A stretch of DNA of 64,000 bases, taken from Mucilaginibacter limnophilus (GTDB lineage Bacteria > Bacteroidota > Bacteroidia > Sphingobacteriales > Sphingobacteriaceae). Made by a program: the position numbers and the translations under genes. The stretch is from NCBI RefSeq assembly GCF_004005815.1, contig NZ_SACK01000006.1, positions 124,001-188,000 of the forward strand, read 5' to 3'. Position 1 is the first letter of the stretch, and the number at the start of each line of letters is the position of its first letter. The notes under the pieces are model-generated. The model saw nothing but the letters and a program-made list of their open reading frames with translations. It was not told where the DNA came from and ran no database searches. Of this stretch, positions 9,047 to 17,210 are shown piece after piece.

Positions 9047-9061
9047 TCGTCCATGGACTAT
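9047..9061. repeat. TCCATGGA palindrome upstream of murD
   Basis: CGTCCATGGACTAT between mraY and murD shares its core with the palindromes on the other side of murD at 7538-7569. Short and of unknown role. Confidence 0.3.
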
Positions 9062-9062
9062 C

Positions 9063-10304
9063 TTATCTCAACTTCAATGTTATCACAGCCACTATCGCCA
9101 GCATTATACAGATGATCCAGAAGCGGGTTACAATTTTCGCCTCGTGATAACCCTTCTTTTGATAATGGTGGTGCAGTGGCGCCATCAGGAAAACCCTGCG
9201 GCCTTCACCAAATTTCTTTTTTGTGTACTTGAACCATGATACCTGCATAATCACCGAGATATTCTCGACGATGAATATGCCGCACAGTATAGGCAGCATC
9301 AGTTCTTTACGTATCATAATGGCGAACACCGCTATGATACCGCCTATAGCCAAGCTACCTGTATCGCCCATAAATACCTGCGCCGGGTACGAGTTGTACC
9401 ACAAAAAGCCTACACATGCACCAACAAACGCCCCTGCAAATACTACCAGTTCGCCCGAGTTGGGTATGTACATAATGTTCAGATAATCGGCAGTAATTAC
9501 GTTACCCGAAACGTATGCCAGGATAGCCAGTGTGATACCTATAATAGCCGATGTACCGGTGGCCAGCCCGTCGATACCGTCGGTTATATTGGCTCCGTTT
9601 GATATACCCGTAATAATGATGATTACAAAAAGCAGGAATACTACCAATGCGTATTGCTCGTATCCTTCACCTGTGAACTTAAGCACCTTGCTATAATCAA
9701 ACTCATTGTTTTTATAGAAGGGCAGAGTTGTAATGGTCGACTTGATATCCTGTGTGTAAACCGGCTTATTATCACGCATATGAAAATCAACAGGTGCATC
9801 ATACACCACCGGTGGCTTTACTTCCTGGCGGATGATAATGTCATCATTGAAATACATCGTCCAACCAATAATCAACGCCAAACCTACCTGGCCGGTTATT
9901 TTAAACTTGCCTGCAAGACCTTCCTTATTCTTTTTGAATACCTTAATATAATCATCCAGGAAGCCAATAGCTCCAAGCCATATGGTAGTAACCAGCATCA
10001 GAATGATGTATATATTTTCCAGCCGTGCAAACAGCAGGGTAGGGACAAGTATACCGGCAATGATAATGATACCACCCATAGTTGGCGTACCTGATTTTGC
10101 CATTTGACCTTCCAAACCCAGGTTGCGCACGGTTTCACCTACCTGTTTGTAACGCAGGTAGTCGATAAGACGGCGGCCATATACCGTAGTAATTATCAAC
10201 GATACAATAACCGACATAGCCGTACGGAACGTGATGTATTGAAACACACCTGCGCCCGGTATGTGGTAATGCTCGTTTAGATATTGAAATAGGTAGTATA
10301 ACAT
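9063..10304 (-). CDS. mraY: Phospho-N-acetylmuramoyl-pentapeptide-transferase
   Basis: Integral membrane enzyme that transfers phospho-MurNAc-pentapeptide to undecaprenyl phosphate, forming lipid I. The 413-aa product has multiple membrane helices. Signatures are the [13 protein letters not shown] segment near residue 70, the Asp pair in [40 protein letters not shown] and the cytoplasmic His motif [10 protein letters not shown]. It is about 50 residues longer than the Escherichia coli enzyme because of an insertion around residues 155-205 ([15 protein letters not shown]...), common in Bacteroidota. Downstream comes murD; upstream, the usual direct neighbour murE is separated by an inserted IVP gene. 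Confidence 0.97.
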   Translation of the reverse strand: MLYYLFQYLNEHYHIPGAGVFQYITFRTAMSVIVSLIITTVYGRRLIDYLRYKQVGETVRNLGLEGQMAKSGTPTMGGIIIIAGILVPTLLFARLENIYIILMLVTTIWLGAIGFLDDYIKVFKKNKEGLAGKFKITGQVGLALIIGWTMYFNDDIIIRQEVKPPVVYDAPVDFHMRDNKPVYTQDIKSTITTLPFYKNNEFDYSKVLKFTGEGYEQYALVVFLLFVIIIITGISNGANITDGIDGLATGTSAIIGITLAILAYVSGNVITADYLNIMYIPNSGELVVFAGAFVGACVGFLWYNSYPAQVFMGDTGSLAIGGIIAVFAIMIRKELMLPILCGIFIVENISVIMQVSWFKYTKKKFGEGRRVFLMAPLHHHYQKKGYHEAKIVTRFWIICIMLAIVAVITLKLR

Positions 10305-10325
10305 CCTAATTTAGTTGTACATTTT

Positions 10326-10357
10326 AATGTGCAGATATGCTGATATGCAGATGTGCG
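10326..10357 (-). repeat. CAYATCNG array, left side of the IVP gene
   Basis: Read on the minus strand: CACATCTG, CATATCAG, CATATCTG, CACATT, i.e. about four 8-bp units of CAYATCNG. A second four-unit array in the opposite orientation lies on the other side of the four-helix-bundle gene at 10757-10788, so the gene is bracketed by inverted arrays. Confidence 0.6.
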
Positions 10358-10378
10358 AATTAAAAATGATTATTCTAT

Positions 10379-10720
10379 TTATTTCGTTGATGCAATTATT
10401 TTACCCAACACTCTTATTATCGATTGTATGTTTTCAAGTAAGCCTTCTTCATACGGATAATTTTTTGCCTGTTTGCAAAGCTTTAACCAATATTCAGTCT
10501 CTTCAGCCTCTTTATATGCTATTTTACATTTATGTCTAAAGTCATCCTTGCTCTCTGCTCCTTGTGCTTCACTTACATTTGCTCCTACCAATGTGCCGCT
10601 TTTGAATAGTTGGTTAGCCATATTGAATTTCCTTTTGCTTTCCAGTAATTCAGTATAATCAATTATTTTCAAAGCAAAATCAAATGTCAAGTCGACTATC
10701 AAATTCGGTGTGGTACTCAT
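10379..10720 (-). CDS. Four-helix-bundle protein (23S rRNA IVP family)
   Basis: The 113-aa product matches the small helical family found in rRNA intervening sequences and free-standing in many Bacteroidota genomes (TIGR02436-type, related in fold to Avd of diversity-generating retroelements). Diagnostic are the opening DLTFDFALKIIDYTELL, the central LFKSGTLVGANVSEAQGAES, KIAYKEAEETEYWLKL and the closing QSIIRVLGKIIASTK. The function is unknown. It interrupts the dcw cluster between murE and mraY in the same orientation, and its flanks are inverted arrays of an 8-bp repeat, suggesting that gene and flanks arrived together. Confidence 0.85.
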   Translation of the reverse strand: MSTTPNLIVDLTFDFALKIIDYTELLESKRKFNMANQLFKSGTLVGANVSEAQGAESKDDFRHKCKIAYKEAEETEYWLKLCKQAKNYPYEEGLLENIQSIIRVLGKIIASTK

Positions 10721-10756
10721 ATCATCAAATCAATTCTTTCATTTTTCTATAATCTG

Positions 10757-10788
10757 CACATCGGCATATCCGCACATCCTCACATCTG
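10757..10788 (+). repeat. CAYATCNG array, right side of the IVP gene, overlapping the murE stop
   Basis: Four consecutive 8-bp units, CACATCGG, CATATCCG, CACATCCT, CACATCTG. The last unit contains the murE stop codon (10780-10782) and encodes its last two residues on the other strand, so the array has replaced or extended the murE 3' end. Confidence 0.6.
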
Positions 10789-12237
10789 CCCGAATTGTGC
10801 AAGCAATTCTTCCATATCATCAAAATGGTTTCTTACACCATTTATCTCCTGGTATTTTTCGTGGCCTTTTCCTGCAAGCAGGATAACATCCCCGGGCTGT
10901 GCCAAATGACAAGCCGTTTTTATAGCTTCTCTGCGATCTGTTATAGCCAGTACATTGCGTTTAAAGGCAGGGTCGACACCCTCTTTCATGTCCTCGATGA
11001 TCTGCGCCGGGTCTTCACTTCGCGGATTATCTGATGTAAGGATCACCTTATCGCTCCACTCGCAGGCAACTTTTGCCATAATGGGGCGTTTGGTTTTATC
11101 CCTGTCACCGCCGCAGCCTAACACGGTTATTACTTTTTCGCTGCCTTTGCGAATGCCATGAATGGTGCTTAGTACATTCTGTACAGCATCCGGTGTATGC
11201 GCATAATCAACTATGCCGATCACTTTGTTAGGTGCCACTACATAATCAAACCTTCCTACCGCGCCCGAAAGCTTGCTAAGGCTGGTAAGTACCTTTGATT
11301 TATCCTGATCGAGCAGCATGGCTGTAGCGTAAACAGCCAGCAAATTGTAGGCGTTAAAAGTGCCCACCATCCTGAACCATACTTCTTCACTATCAATGTT
11401 CAGTAACAAACCGTCGAACTGGCTTTCCAGGATCTTGGCACGATAGTCGGCCATGCTTTTCAAAGCATAGCTTTTGCGATGTGCTTTGGTATTCTGCAGC
11501 ATAAAGTTGCCGTTCTTATCGTCGGCATTGGTGAGCGCAAAGCCGTTTTTAGGTAAGCCGTCAAAAAATGCCTTTTTTGCATCACGGTAGCTATCAAACG
11601 TTTTATGATAGTCTAAATGATCGTGCGTTAAGTTGGTAAATATGCCGCCTGCAAACTTCAGCCGTTCTATACGGCGCTGAGCTACCGCGTGTGAGCTTAC
11701 TTCCATAAAGCAATAATCACAGCCCTGTACTACCATGTCGTTCAGCAAGCTGTTTAGCGCTACCGGATCAGGCGTGGTATGGGTTGATGGTATTACTTTA
11801 TCGTTTATCTGATTCTCGACAGTTGAAAGCAATCCGCATTTATAACCCAAATCACGAAACAACTGATATAATAATGTTGCAATAGTAGTTTTACCGTTTG
11901 TGCCGGTTACGCCAACCAGCTTCAACTTATCTGAAGGGTTATCATAAAAGTTAGCGGCAACAATACCTAATGCCACTGCCGAATCAGCCACCATCAGGAA
12001 ATCAACCTCACCGGTAACGTGTGCGGGCAGTTCTTCACAGATAACCGCAATAGCGCCTTGTTTTACTGCCTGTTCAATATAGTCGTGCCCGTCAACCACC
12101 GTACCGCTTACGGCAACAAACAGCGAACCCGGCACCACCTTGCGCGAATCAAACACCACCGCCGTAATCTCTACATCGGCGCTTCCCTGCAGCTCAGTAA
12201 ATGCAAGGCCTTCAACTATATCACTCAGGTATCTCAT
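10780..12237 (-). CDS. murE: UDP-MurNAc-L-Ala-D-Glu--meso-diaminopimelate ligase
   Basis: Mur ligase adding the third stem-peptide residue. The 485-aa product has the ATP loop VTGTNGKTTIATLLYQ, the substrate segment STHTTPDPVALN and the motif TSDNPRSEDP. DNPR is the known signature for meso-diaminopimelate specificity, so the stem peptide is predicted to be DAP-type. The C-terminal tail (LLAQFGQM) ends inside the CAYATCNG array. The start overlaps the ftsI stop by 4 bp, indicating coupled translation. Confidence 0.97.
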   Translation of the reverse strand: MRYLSDIVEGLAFTELQGSADVEITAVVFDSRKVVPGSLFVAVSGTVVDGHDYIEQAVKQGAIAVICEELPAHVTGEVDFLMVADSAVALGIVAANFYDNPSDKLKLVGVTGTNGKTTIATLLYQLFRDLGYKCGLLSTVENQINDKVIPSTHTTPDPVALNSLLNDMVVQGCDYCFMEVSSHAVAQRRIERLKFAGGIFTNLTHDHLDYHKTFDSYRDAKKAFFDGLPKNGFALTNADDKNGNFMLQNTKAHRKSYALKSMADYRAKILESQFDGLLLNIDSEEVWFRMVGTFNAYNLLAVYATAMLLDQDKSKVLTSLSKLSGAVGRFDYVVAPNKVIGIVDYAHTPDAVQNVLSTIHGIRKGSEKVITVLGCGGDRDKTKRPIMAKVACEWSDKVILTSDNPRSEDPAQIIEDMKEGVDPAFKRNVLAITDRREAIKTACHLAQPGDVILLAGKGHEKYQEINGVRNHFDDMEELLAQFGQM

Positions 12238-14336
12238 TGCAGTTCGAGTATAATTTTTGCTCCTTTTGGTATGATGCTGCCACCGGTAACCGACTGTTTT
12301 TTAACCATGCCGGTTCCGCGTGCCATTACTTTATATCCTGCATTGCCCATTACATAAAGGGCGTCGCTCAGGCTCATGCCGGTTACATTTGGCACCGCGC
12401 CTTTTTTAAATTTTGTTTCCTGAAAGGCGATACCACTGCTGGTATCAATGCCGTTATCAGCACCTGATGCCGAGGCATAAAGCGGTTTTAAACCAAGTTT
12501 GGCATACACATATTTCAATGCTTTCATGTTGCCTTGTTTAACCTCAGGCATAGTAGTATTGCCTACCAGATGCGTTGGCGGGGTTTGATTGATGCCCATG
12601 TCAGCCGAATAAACCTTATCGGCAATTTCCCTGAATACCGGGCCTGCCACCTGTGCGCCGTAATAACCATTCTTAGGGTCGTTAATTACCACGATTAGTG
12701 AGTATTTAGGCTTATTGGCCGGAAAATATCCACAAAACGATGCCTGATATTGTTTTTTTGCTTTATAACCACGGTTTGCATCGGCCACTTGTGCTGTACC
12801 TGTTTTACCTGCTATAGGATATAAAGGGTTATAAATAATGCCTTTACCTGTACCTTCGCTCACAACACCTTCCAGCATTTCCTGCATTTTTTTCAGGGTT
12901 ACGTCCGAGCAAATTTTTGGATTGATAACCCGGCAGTTAAAACGCTCGACAGTATTACCCAGCCTGCGAATCTCCCTTACAAAAATCGGCGACACATATT
13001 TACCATTGTTCGCTATAGCGTTGTAAAACGACAGCATTTTCAACGGCGTAAGCTGCATTTCATAGCCATATGCCATTTGCGGCAGCGTCATATTTTTGTT
13101 CCAGCTGCGGTTTTTAGGGTTTTTTACCACCGGTTGGGCCTCACCCGGAATTTGCAGGCCAAGTTTCTCATTCAAGTGCCAGTCGTACAAATGATCGGTA
13201 AACTGTGACTGGTTATCATGATAAGCGGTATTCACCAGGTAAGCCACCGCCGCGTTTGACGATTCTTCAAATGCCCTTTTTACCGTAACCCGACCAATGC
13301 TACCGTGCGAATCTTTAATAATGTGTCCTTTAATAGGATAATTACCAGTATTCACCATAGTATTGGTGTCGACCTTATGGTCTTCAAGCAATGCCATGTA
13401 CGAGGCTACCTTAAACGTAGAACCCGGATCCTGGTTGCCTGCTATGGCATAATTAAACTTCTCCTTGTAAACGCCTTCTTCAATCTTTGTAAAGTTGGCA
13501 ACCGCACGCACTTCGCCGGTGGCAACTTCCATCAGGATTACTGCACCGTGGTCGGCATTGCTTTTTATCAGTTGTTTTTCAAGCGCGCTTTGTGCAACAT
13601 CCTGAAAGTTAACATCAATAGTTGAAATAATATCAGCGCCTTCTTTTGGGGCGATGTCATATTCATCAGCATTAACCGGCATCCAGGTACCGCCCGCAAT
13701 ACGGTGCATCAGCCTGCGGCCTTTTTCGCCGTTGATATAATTAGCATAAGCGCCTTCCAAACCTACCGGGTTTTTTACGTTATCGTTTTTATAGCCGATG
13801 GTACGTGCCGCCAGAGTTTGAAAGGGCATAATGCGCTTGTTTTTTTGCACGGCTATAAGTCCGCCATGGTATCTGCCTAAATTGAAAATAGGGAACTGGC
13901 GTACTTTTTTTAGTTGCTGATAGGTAACCTTACGCTTTAATAAATAATAGCGTGCTTTTTCTTTACGTGCTTCGCGAAGCAGGCGTGAATACTGTCTTTT
14001 TGATTTATCGCCAAAAAACGCCGACATTTTTTCTGCCAGCGAATCAACTTTTCCGTAAAATACCTCGTCGTCTTCAATAGCGCCGGCAAGCATATCCATA
14101 CGCAGCTCATATTCGGGTACCGATGTAGCCAGCAGGCTGCCGTCAACCGAAAATATATTTCCACGCCCCGCCTCAACATCCACATAACGAACGGAAAGAC
14201 TGTCGGACATAGAACGCCATTTTTTTCCTTGTACAAACTGCACATTACATAGCTGTACAATAACAGCTAATGCGAACAACAGGATCAACCCGAAAGCAAG
14301 GTAGACCCTTAGCAGAATATTGGTTCTAATTCCCAT
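12234..14336 (-). CDS. ftsI: Septal peptidoglycan transpeptidase (PBP3/FtsI) with PASTA domains
   Basis: Class B penicillin-binding protein that cross-links septal peptidoglycan with FtsW. The 700-aa product has a membrane anchor at residues 9-30, a dimerisation/pedestal region, and a transpeptidase domain with SxxK at 306-309 (STFK), SxN at 359-361 (SSN) and KTG at 511-513. Two PASTA-like segments occupy about 594-640 and 647-700 (VPNVTGMSLSDALYVMGNAG). C-terminal PASTA domains are common in Bacteroidota FtsI but absent in Escherichia coli. It overlaps murE by 4 bp and the ftsL-like gene by 11 bp. Confidence 0.96.
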   Translation of the reverse strand: MGIRTNILLRVYLAFGLILLFALAVIVQLCNVQFVQGKKWRSMSDSLSVRYVDVEAGRGNIFSVDGSLLATSVPEYELRMDMLAGAIEDDEVFYGKVDSLAEKMSAFFGDKSKRQYSRLLREARKEKARYYLLKRKVTYQQLKKVRQFPIFNLGRYHGGLIAVQKNKRIMPFQTLAARTIGYKNDNVKNPVGLEGAYANYINGEKGRRLMHRIAGGTWMPVNADEYDIAPKEGADIISTIDVNFQDVAQSALEKQLIKSNADHGAVILMEVATGEVRAVANFTKIEEGVYKEKFNYAIAGNQDPGSTFKVASYMALLEDHKVDTNTMVNTGNYPIKGHIIKDSHGSIGRVTVKRAFEESSNAAVAYLVNTAYHDNQSQFTDHLYDWHLNEKLGLQIPGEAQPVVKNPKNRSWNKNMTLPQMAYGYEMQLTPLKMLSFYNAIANNGKYVSPIFVREIRRLGNTVERFNCRVINPKICSDVTLKKMQEMLEGVVSEGTGKGIIYNPLYPIAGKTGTAQVADANRGYKAKKQYQASFCGYFPANKPKYSLIVVINDPKNGYYGAQVAGPVFREIADKVYSADMGINQTPPTHLVGNTTMPEVKQGNMKALKYVYAKLGLKPLYASASGADNGIDTSSGIAFQETKFKKGAVPNVTGMSLSDALYVMGNAGYKVMARGTGMVKKQSVTGGSIIPKGAKIILELQ

Positions 14337-14739
14337 CTGGCGCCTCCTTTATAGTTATTTTTTGCGGTGGTTCAACCGGGGCGTGTATGCCCAGGGTGTC
14401 AGTACGTTTTACAATTTCAGTTAGCGTGCTTTTATAAGCCAGCTCGGCCTTTGCCGATTTATAGTCCCAGGTTAATTCCTTAACCTCTTTGTTTAATTTA
14501 TCAATGTCGCGCATGGTTTTGGTAGCCAGGTGTCCGTTGGCTATGTAGATCATGCATAATAAAGCTACATAAAGCACAAAAGGGAGTGCGTTTGCCGCCT
14601 CTTCAGATGTTACGAAGCCCTTGCTTAAAAACTGCGTTAAAAAGTTGTCGGGAATCTCCTTTTGCTTAGGCATTTCCTCAACTATCAGCTGTTTTTCAGC
14701 TTCTTCCTCCTGAATTTCTGTACGTAAACGATTCGTCAT
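14326..14739 (-). CDS. ftsL: FtsL-like cell division protein
   Basis: A 137-aa bitopic protein with a charged cytoplasmic N-terminus rich in Glu/Lys, one membrane helix (about residues 51-68, ALPFVLYVALLCMIYIAN) and a short periplasmic helical segment with leucine-zipper-like spacing (MRDIDKLNKEVKELTWDYKS). This matches the Bacteroidota FtsL-like family in size, topology and position between rsmH and ftsI. It overlaps both neighbours (11 bp with ftsI, 4 bp with rsmH). The identity is by topology and context; sequence similarity to classical FtsL is weak. Confidence 0.85.
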   Translation of the reverse strand: MTNRLRTEIQEEEAEKQLIVEEMPKQKEIPDNFLTQFLSKGFVTSEEAANALPFVLYVALLCMIYIANGHLATKTMRDIDKLNKEVKELTWDYKSAKAELAYKSTLTEIVKRTDTLGIHAPVEPPQKITIKEAPDGN

Positions 14740-15638
14740 TTTTTTACAGCTATTCTAAGTTTCGCGCTGCGCGCCCTGTTGTTATTTTTTATCTCTTCTT
14801 CTGAAGCGGTGATAGCGCCACGGCTAACTGCGTCAAAAGGTTTTTGATCATTTCCGAAAAAATCTTTCTCCACCTCGCCGCTGAATTTGCCTTTGGCGAT
14901 GAAGTTCTTTACCAGCCTGTCTTCCAACGAGTGGTACGACATTACTACCAGCCTGCCGCCAGATGCCAGTACATCTGCTGATTGCTCAAGAAAATCCTTT
15001 AAAGCCTCAAGCTCCTGGTTTACCTCGATACGCAGCGCTTGGAAAACCTGCGCCAGATATTTGTTTTCTTTCCCTCGTGGAATAAGGTTACTGATGGCAT
15101 TCTTCAGGTCGGAGATGGTATTCAGCGGTGCGTTAAGCCTTGCGGTAACAATGGTTTTTGCCAGCGATTTCGCATTTTGTATCTCGCCATAAATACCGAA
15201 TATCCTGTGCAGGCTTGCTTCGTCGTACGTATTTACTACCTGTTTTGCGGTAAGCTCGCTTGCCTGGTTCATGCGCATATCCAGTGCGGCATCAAAGCGA
15301 ATAGAAAAACCACGCTCGGCCTGATCGAACTGGTATGATGATACCCCCAGATCAGCCAGAATGCCGTCAACCGGAACCGCGCCATGCAGACGGCAAAAGT
15401 TCTTCAGGTAACGAAAGTTCTGATCGATGAAAGTAAAACGGTCATCATCAGGTATATTTTGCTGGGCATCGGCATCCTGGTCGAAAGCCAGCAGCTGCCC
15501 GTCAGGACCTAAATTTTTCAGTATCTCACGTGAATGACCGCCGCCTCCAAAAGTTACATCAACATAAGTGCCGGAAGGCTGTATGTTCAACCCCTCGATA
15601 CATTCGTGCAGCATAACAGGAGTATGGTAATTACTCAT
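14736..15638 (-). CDS. rsmH: 16S rRNA (cytosine(1402)-N(4))-methyltransferase
   Basis: SAM-dependent methyltransferase (MraW) that modifies C1402 of 16S rRNA. I choose ATG 15638 (MSNYHTPVMLHECIEGL), the family start, rather than an ORF extended 16 codons upstream; this gives 300 aa. The SAM-binding motif DVTFGGGGHSREIL lies near residue 25 and the late motifs ADLGVSSYQFDQAERGFS and VMSYHSLEDRLVKNF are present. The start overlaps the mraZ stop by 8 bp, and the purine-rich end of mraZ (GGAAGGAGGGG) sits directly before it as a possible ribosome-binding site. Confidence 0.96.
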   Translation of the reverse strand: MSNYHTPVMLHECIEGLNIQPSGTYVDVTFGGGGHSREILKNLGPDGQLLAFDQDADAQQNIPDDDRFTFIDQNFRYLKNFCRLHGAVPVDGILADLGVSSYQFDQAERGFSIRFDAALDMRMNQASELTAKQVVNTYDEASLHRIFGIYGEIQNAKSLAKTIVTARLNAPLNTISDLKNAISNLIPRGKENKYLAQVFQALRIEVNQELEALKDFLEQSADVLASGGRLVVMSYHSLEDRLVKNFIAKGKFSGEVEKDFFGNDQKPFDAVSRGAITASEEEIKNNNRARSAKLRIAVKK

Positions 15639-16095
15639 TTCCCCTCCTTCCTGCGCTGCCCATAACCTGCTCGGCCATTTCGGCAAAATTGTCGGGCATG
15701 CTATTCATTAATGTATCGTAAGCGCCCGGCTCCCAAACTTCAATTTTGTTCAGTTGACACGATAAAATAACCTCGCCTTTAATGCCGGCATAGTCAAGCA
15801 ACGCTTTTGGCAGCAGGGTACGGCCAACCGAATCTACCGAGATACTCATCGCGCCACGAATAAAAAACCGCAGGAAATCGCGGTTTATCTTGTCGTATTG
15901 ATTAAGTTTGTTCAGCTCATTTACTGTGTTTTCCCACTCAACTTTAGTGTATATGGTAAGCTGCTTTTCAAAGCCGCGCAAAATTACAAGCCCCTCGGTT
16001 TCAACACCGGGCAACTGCCGTTTAAGGTCCGCAGGGATCATCATGCGACCTTTGGCATCCAGCTTGCAATCATATTCACCAATGAGGAAAGACAT
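15631..16095 (-). CDS. mraZ: Transcriptional regulator MraZ
   Basis: AbrB-like DNA-binding protein that controls the dcw cluster in other bacteria by binding direct repeats in front of its own gene. The 154-aa product has two SpoVT/AbrB-type halves: GEYDCKLDAKGRMMIPADL near the N-terminus and GAMSISVDSVGRTLLPKAL in the middle, the paired DxxGR motifs being diagnostic. First gene of the minus-strand cluster. Three 10-bp-spaced GTGG repeats lie 42-71 bp upstream and are its probable operator. Confidence 0.95.
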   Translation of the reverse strand: MSFLIGEYDCKLDAKGRMMIPADLKRQLPGVETEGLVILRGFEKQLTIYTKVEWENTVNELNKLNQYDKINRDFLRFFIRGAMSISVDSVGRTLLPKALLDYAGIKGEVILSCQLNKIEVWEPGAYDTLMNSMPDNFAEMAEQVMGSAGRRGNE

Positions 16096-16136
16096 CTACA
16101 GTATAAGGGCAACTTTTGTAACGTAAAAGTAAATTA

Positions 16137-16166
16137 CTTCTTCCACTTTTTACCACTTTTTCCCAC
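16137..16166 (-). promoter_or_regulatory. Predicted MraZ operator (three direct repeats)
   Basis: On the minus strand three consecutive 10-mers read GTGGGAAAAA, GTGGTAAAAA, GTGGAAGAAG. This matches the published layout of MraZ boxes: TGGG-type direct repeats with 5-nt spacers, three or more copies, upstream of mraZ. The promoter itself I cannot place with confidence. Confidence 0.65.
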
Positions 16167-16256
16167 CAAAAGTTATTAACATTTTTTGGATGGTAATGTT
16201 TTGGCCTGTTTTGAAGCAGAACGCCCTGATTTTTAGCGCTTAAAAAATGCGGGTAT

Positions 16257-16285
16257 TTTGAAATCCATCTTAATTGCTACCTTCG
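16257..16285 (+). promoter_or_regulatory. Predicted Bacteroidota promoter of fabG
   Basis: TTTG at 16257-16260 and TACCTTCG at 16278-16285, 17 bp apart, fit the -33 TTTG / -7 TAnnTTTG pattern with one mismatch in the -7 box. The fabG ATG follows 28 bp later. Confidence 0.45.
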
Positions 16286-16313
16286 CTGTTCGTATAAAAC
16301 AACTCATGCAACC

Positions 16314-17057
16314 ATGAAATTATTAGAAGGGAAAACCGCGCTTGTAACCGGCGCATCAAAAGGAATAGGCCGTAAAATAGCGGAGAAATTTGCCGAGCAC
16401 GGTGCTAATGTAGCATTTACCTATTTATCATCGGTAGAGAAAGGCCAGGCGCTTGAGCAGGAGCTGCAAAGCTTTGGCACACAGGTAAAAGGCTACCGCA
16501 GCGACGCTTCGAAATTTGATGAAGCGGATAAACTGATAACTGATATCGTCGCTGATTTCGGTACTTTGGATATTGTGGTGAACAACGCCGGGATTACTAA
16601 AGACGGACTATTAATGCGCATGACTGAAGAGCAGTGGGACGAGGTGCTTGACGTTAACCTGAAATCGATATTCAACGTTACCAAAGCAGCATCAAAAATT
16701 ATGATGAAAAACCGTAAAGGTGTGTTCATTAACATGAGTTCGGTAGTAGGTGTACAAGGCAACGCCGGACAGTCGAACTATGCTGCTTCAAAAGCGGGTA
16801 TCATCGGTTTTTCAAAATCGGTTGCTAAGGAATTGGGCTCACGTAACATACGTACCAACGTGGTAGCGCCGGGCTTTATCCGCACTGAAATGACCGACGT
16901 GCTCGACCCGAAAGTGGTTGAAGGATGGGCGGCAGCTATCCCGCTTAAACGTGCCGGCGAGGTGGAAGACGTAGCTAACGCCTGTGTTTTTTTAGCTTCA
17001 GACATGGCGGCTTATATTACCGGGCAGGTTATTCCGGTTGATGGGGGGATGTTGTAA
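16314..17057 (+). CDS. fabG: 3-oxoacyl-[acyl-carrier-protein] reductase
   Basis: Short-chain dehydrogenase of fatty-acid elongation that reduces 3-oxoacyl-ACP with NADPH. The 247-aa product has the cofactor loop TGASKGIGRKIA at residues 13-24, NNAG near residue 90, the catalytic Ser/Tyr/Lys set in MSSVVG and YAASKAG, and the family C-terminus ITGQVIPVDGGML. Single gene, divergent from mraZ. A strong hairpin downstream probably ends its transcript. Confidence 0.93.
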   Translation: MKLLEGKTALVTGASKGIGRKIAEKFAEHGANVAFTYLSSVEKGQALEQELQSFGTQVKGYRSDASKFDEADKLITDIVADFGTLDIVVNNAGITKDGLLMRMTEEQWDEVLDVNLKSIFNVTKAASKIMMKNRKGVFINMSSVVGVQGNAGQSNYAASKAGIIGFSKSVAKELGSRNIRTNVVAPGFIRTEMTDVLDPKVVEGWAAAIPLKRAGEVEDVANACVFLASDMAAYITGQVIPVDGGML

Positions 17058-17071
17058 TGGGAGAACCATGG

Positions 17072-17151
17072 GTCATTCCGAACTTGATTCGGGATCTCTC
17101 AGGGCATGAAATTACTTAGCAGGTGAGATGCCGAAACAAGTTCGGCATGAC
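17072..17151. repeat. GTCAT...ATGAC palindromic element, type 1 copy a
   Basis: An 80-bp element whose ends are imperfect inverted repeats of about 27 bp: GTCATTCCGAACTTGATTCG on the left, and on the right the inverse of GTCATGCCGAACTTGTTTCG. A second copy of almost the same length is at 30986-31066. Intergenic, no coding potential. Confidence 0.65.
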
Positions 17152-17161
17152 AGTTTGTTAA

Positions 17162-17210
17162 ATAAAAACAGCATATTTGGGCTAACCGGATATGCTGTTT
17201 TTATTTTCAA
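17162..17210 (+). terminator. Intrinsic terminator after fabG, overlapping the next start codon
   Basis: ATAAAAACAGCATAT (17162-17176) pairs perfectly with ATATGCTGTTTTTAT (17190-17204) over 15 bp around a 13-nt loop, and the right arm runs into TTTTTATTTTC. The ATG of the following vWA gene (17192) lies inside the right arm. Confidence 0.65.
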
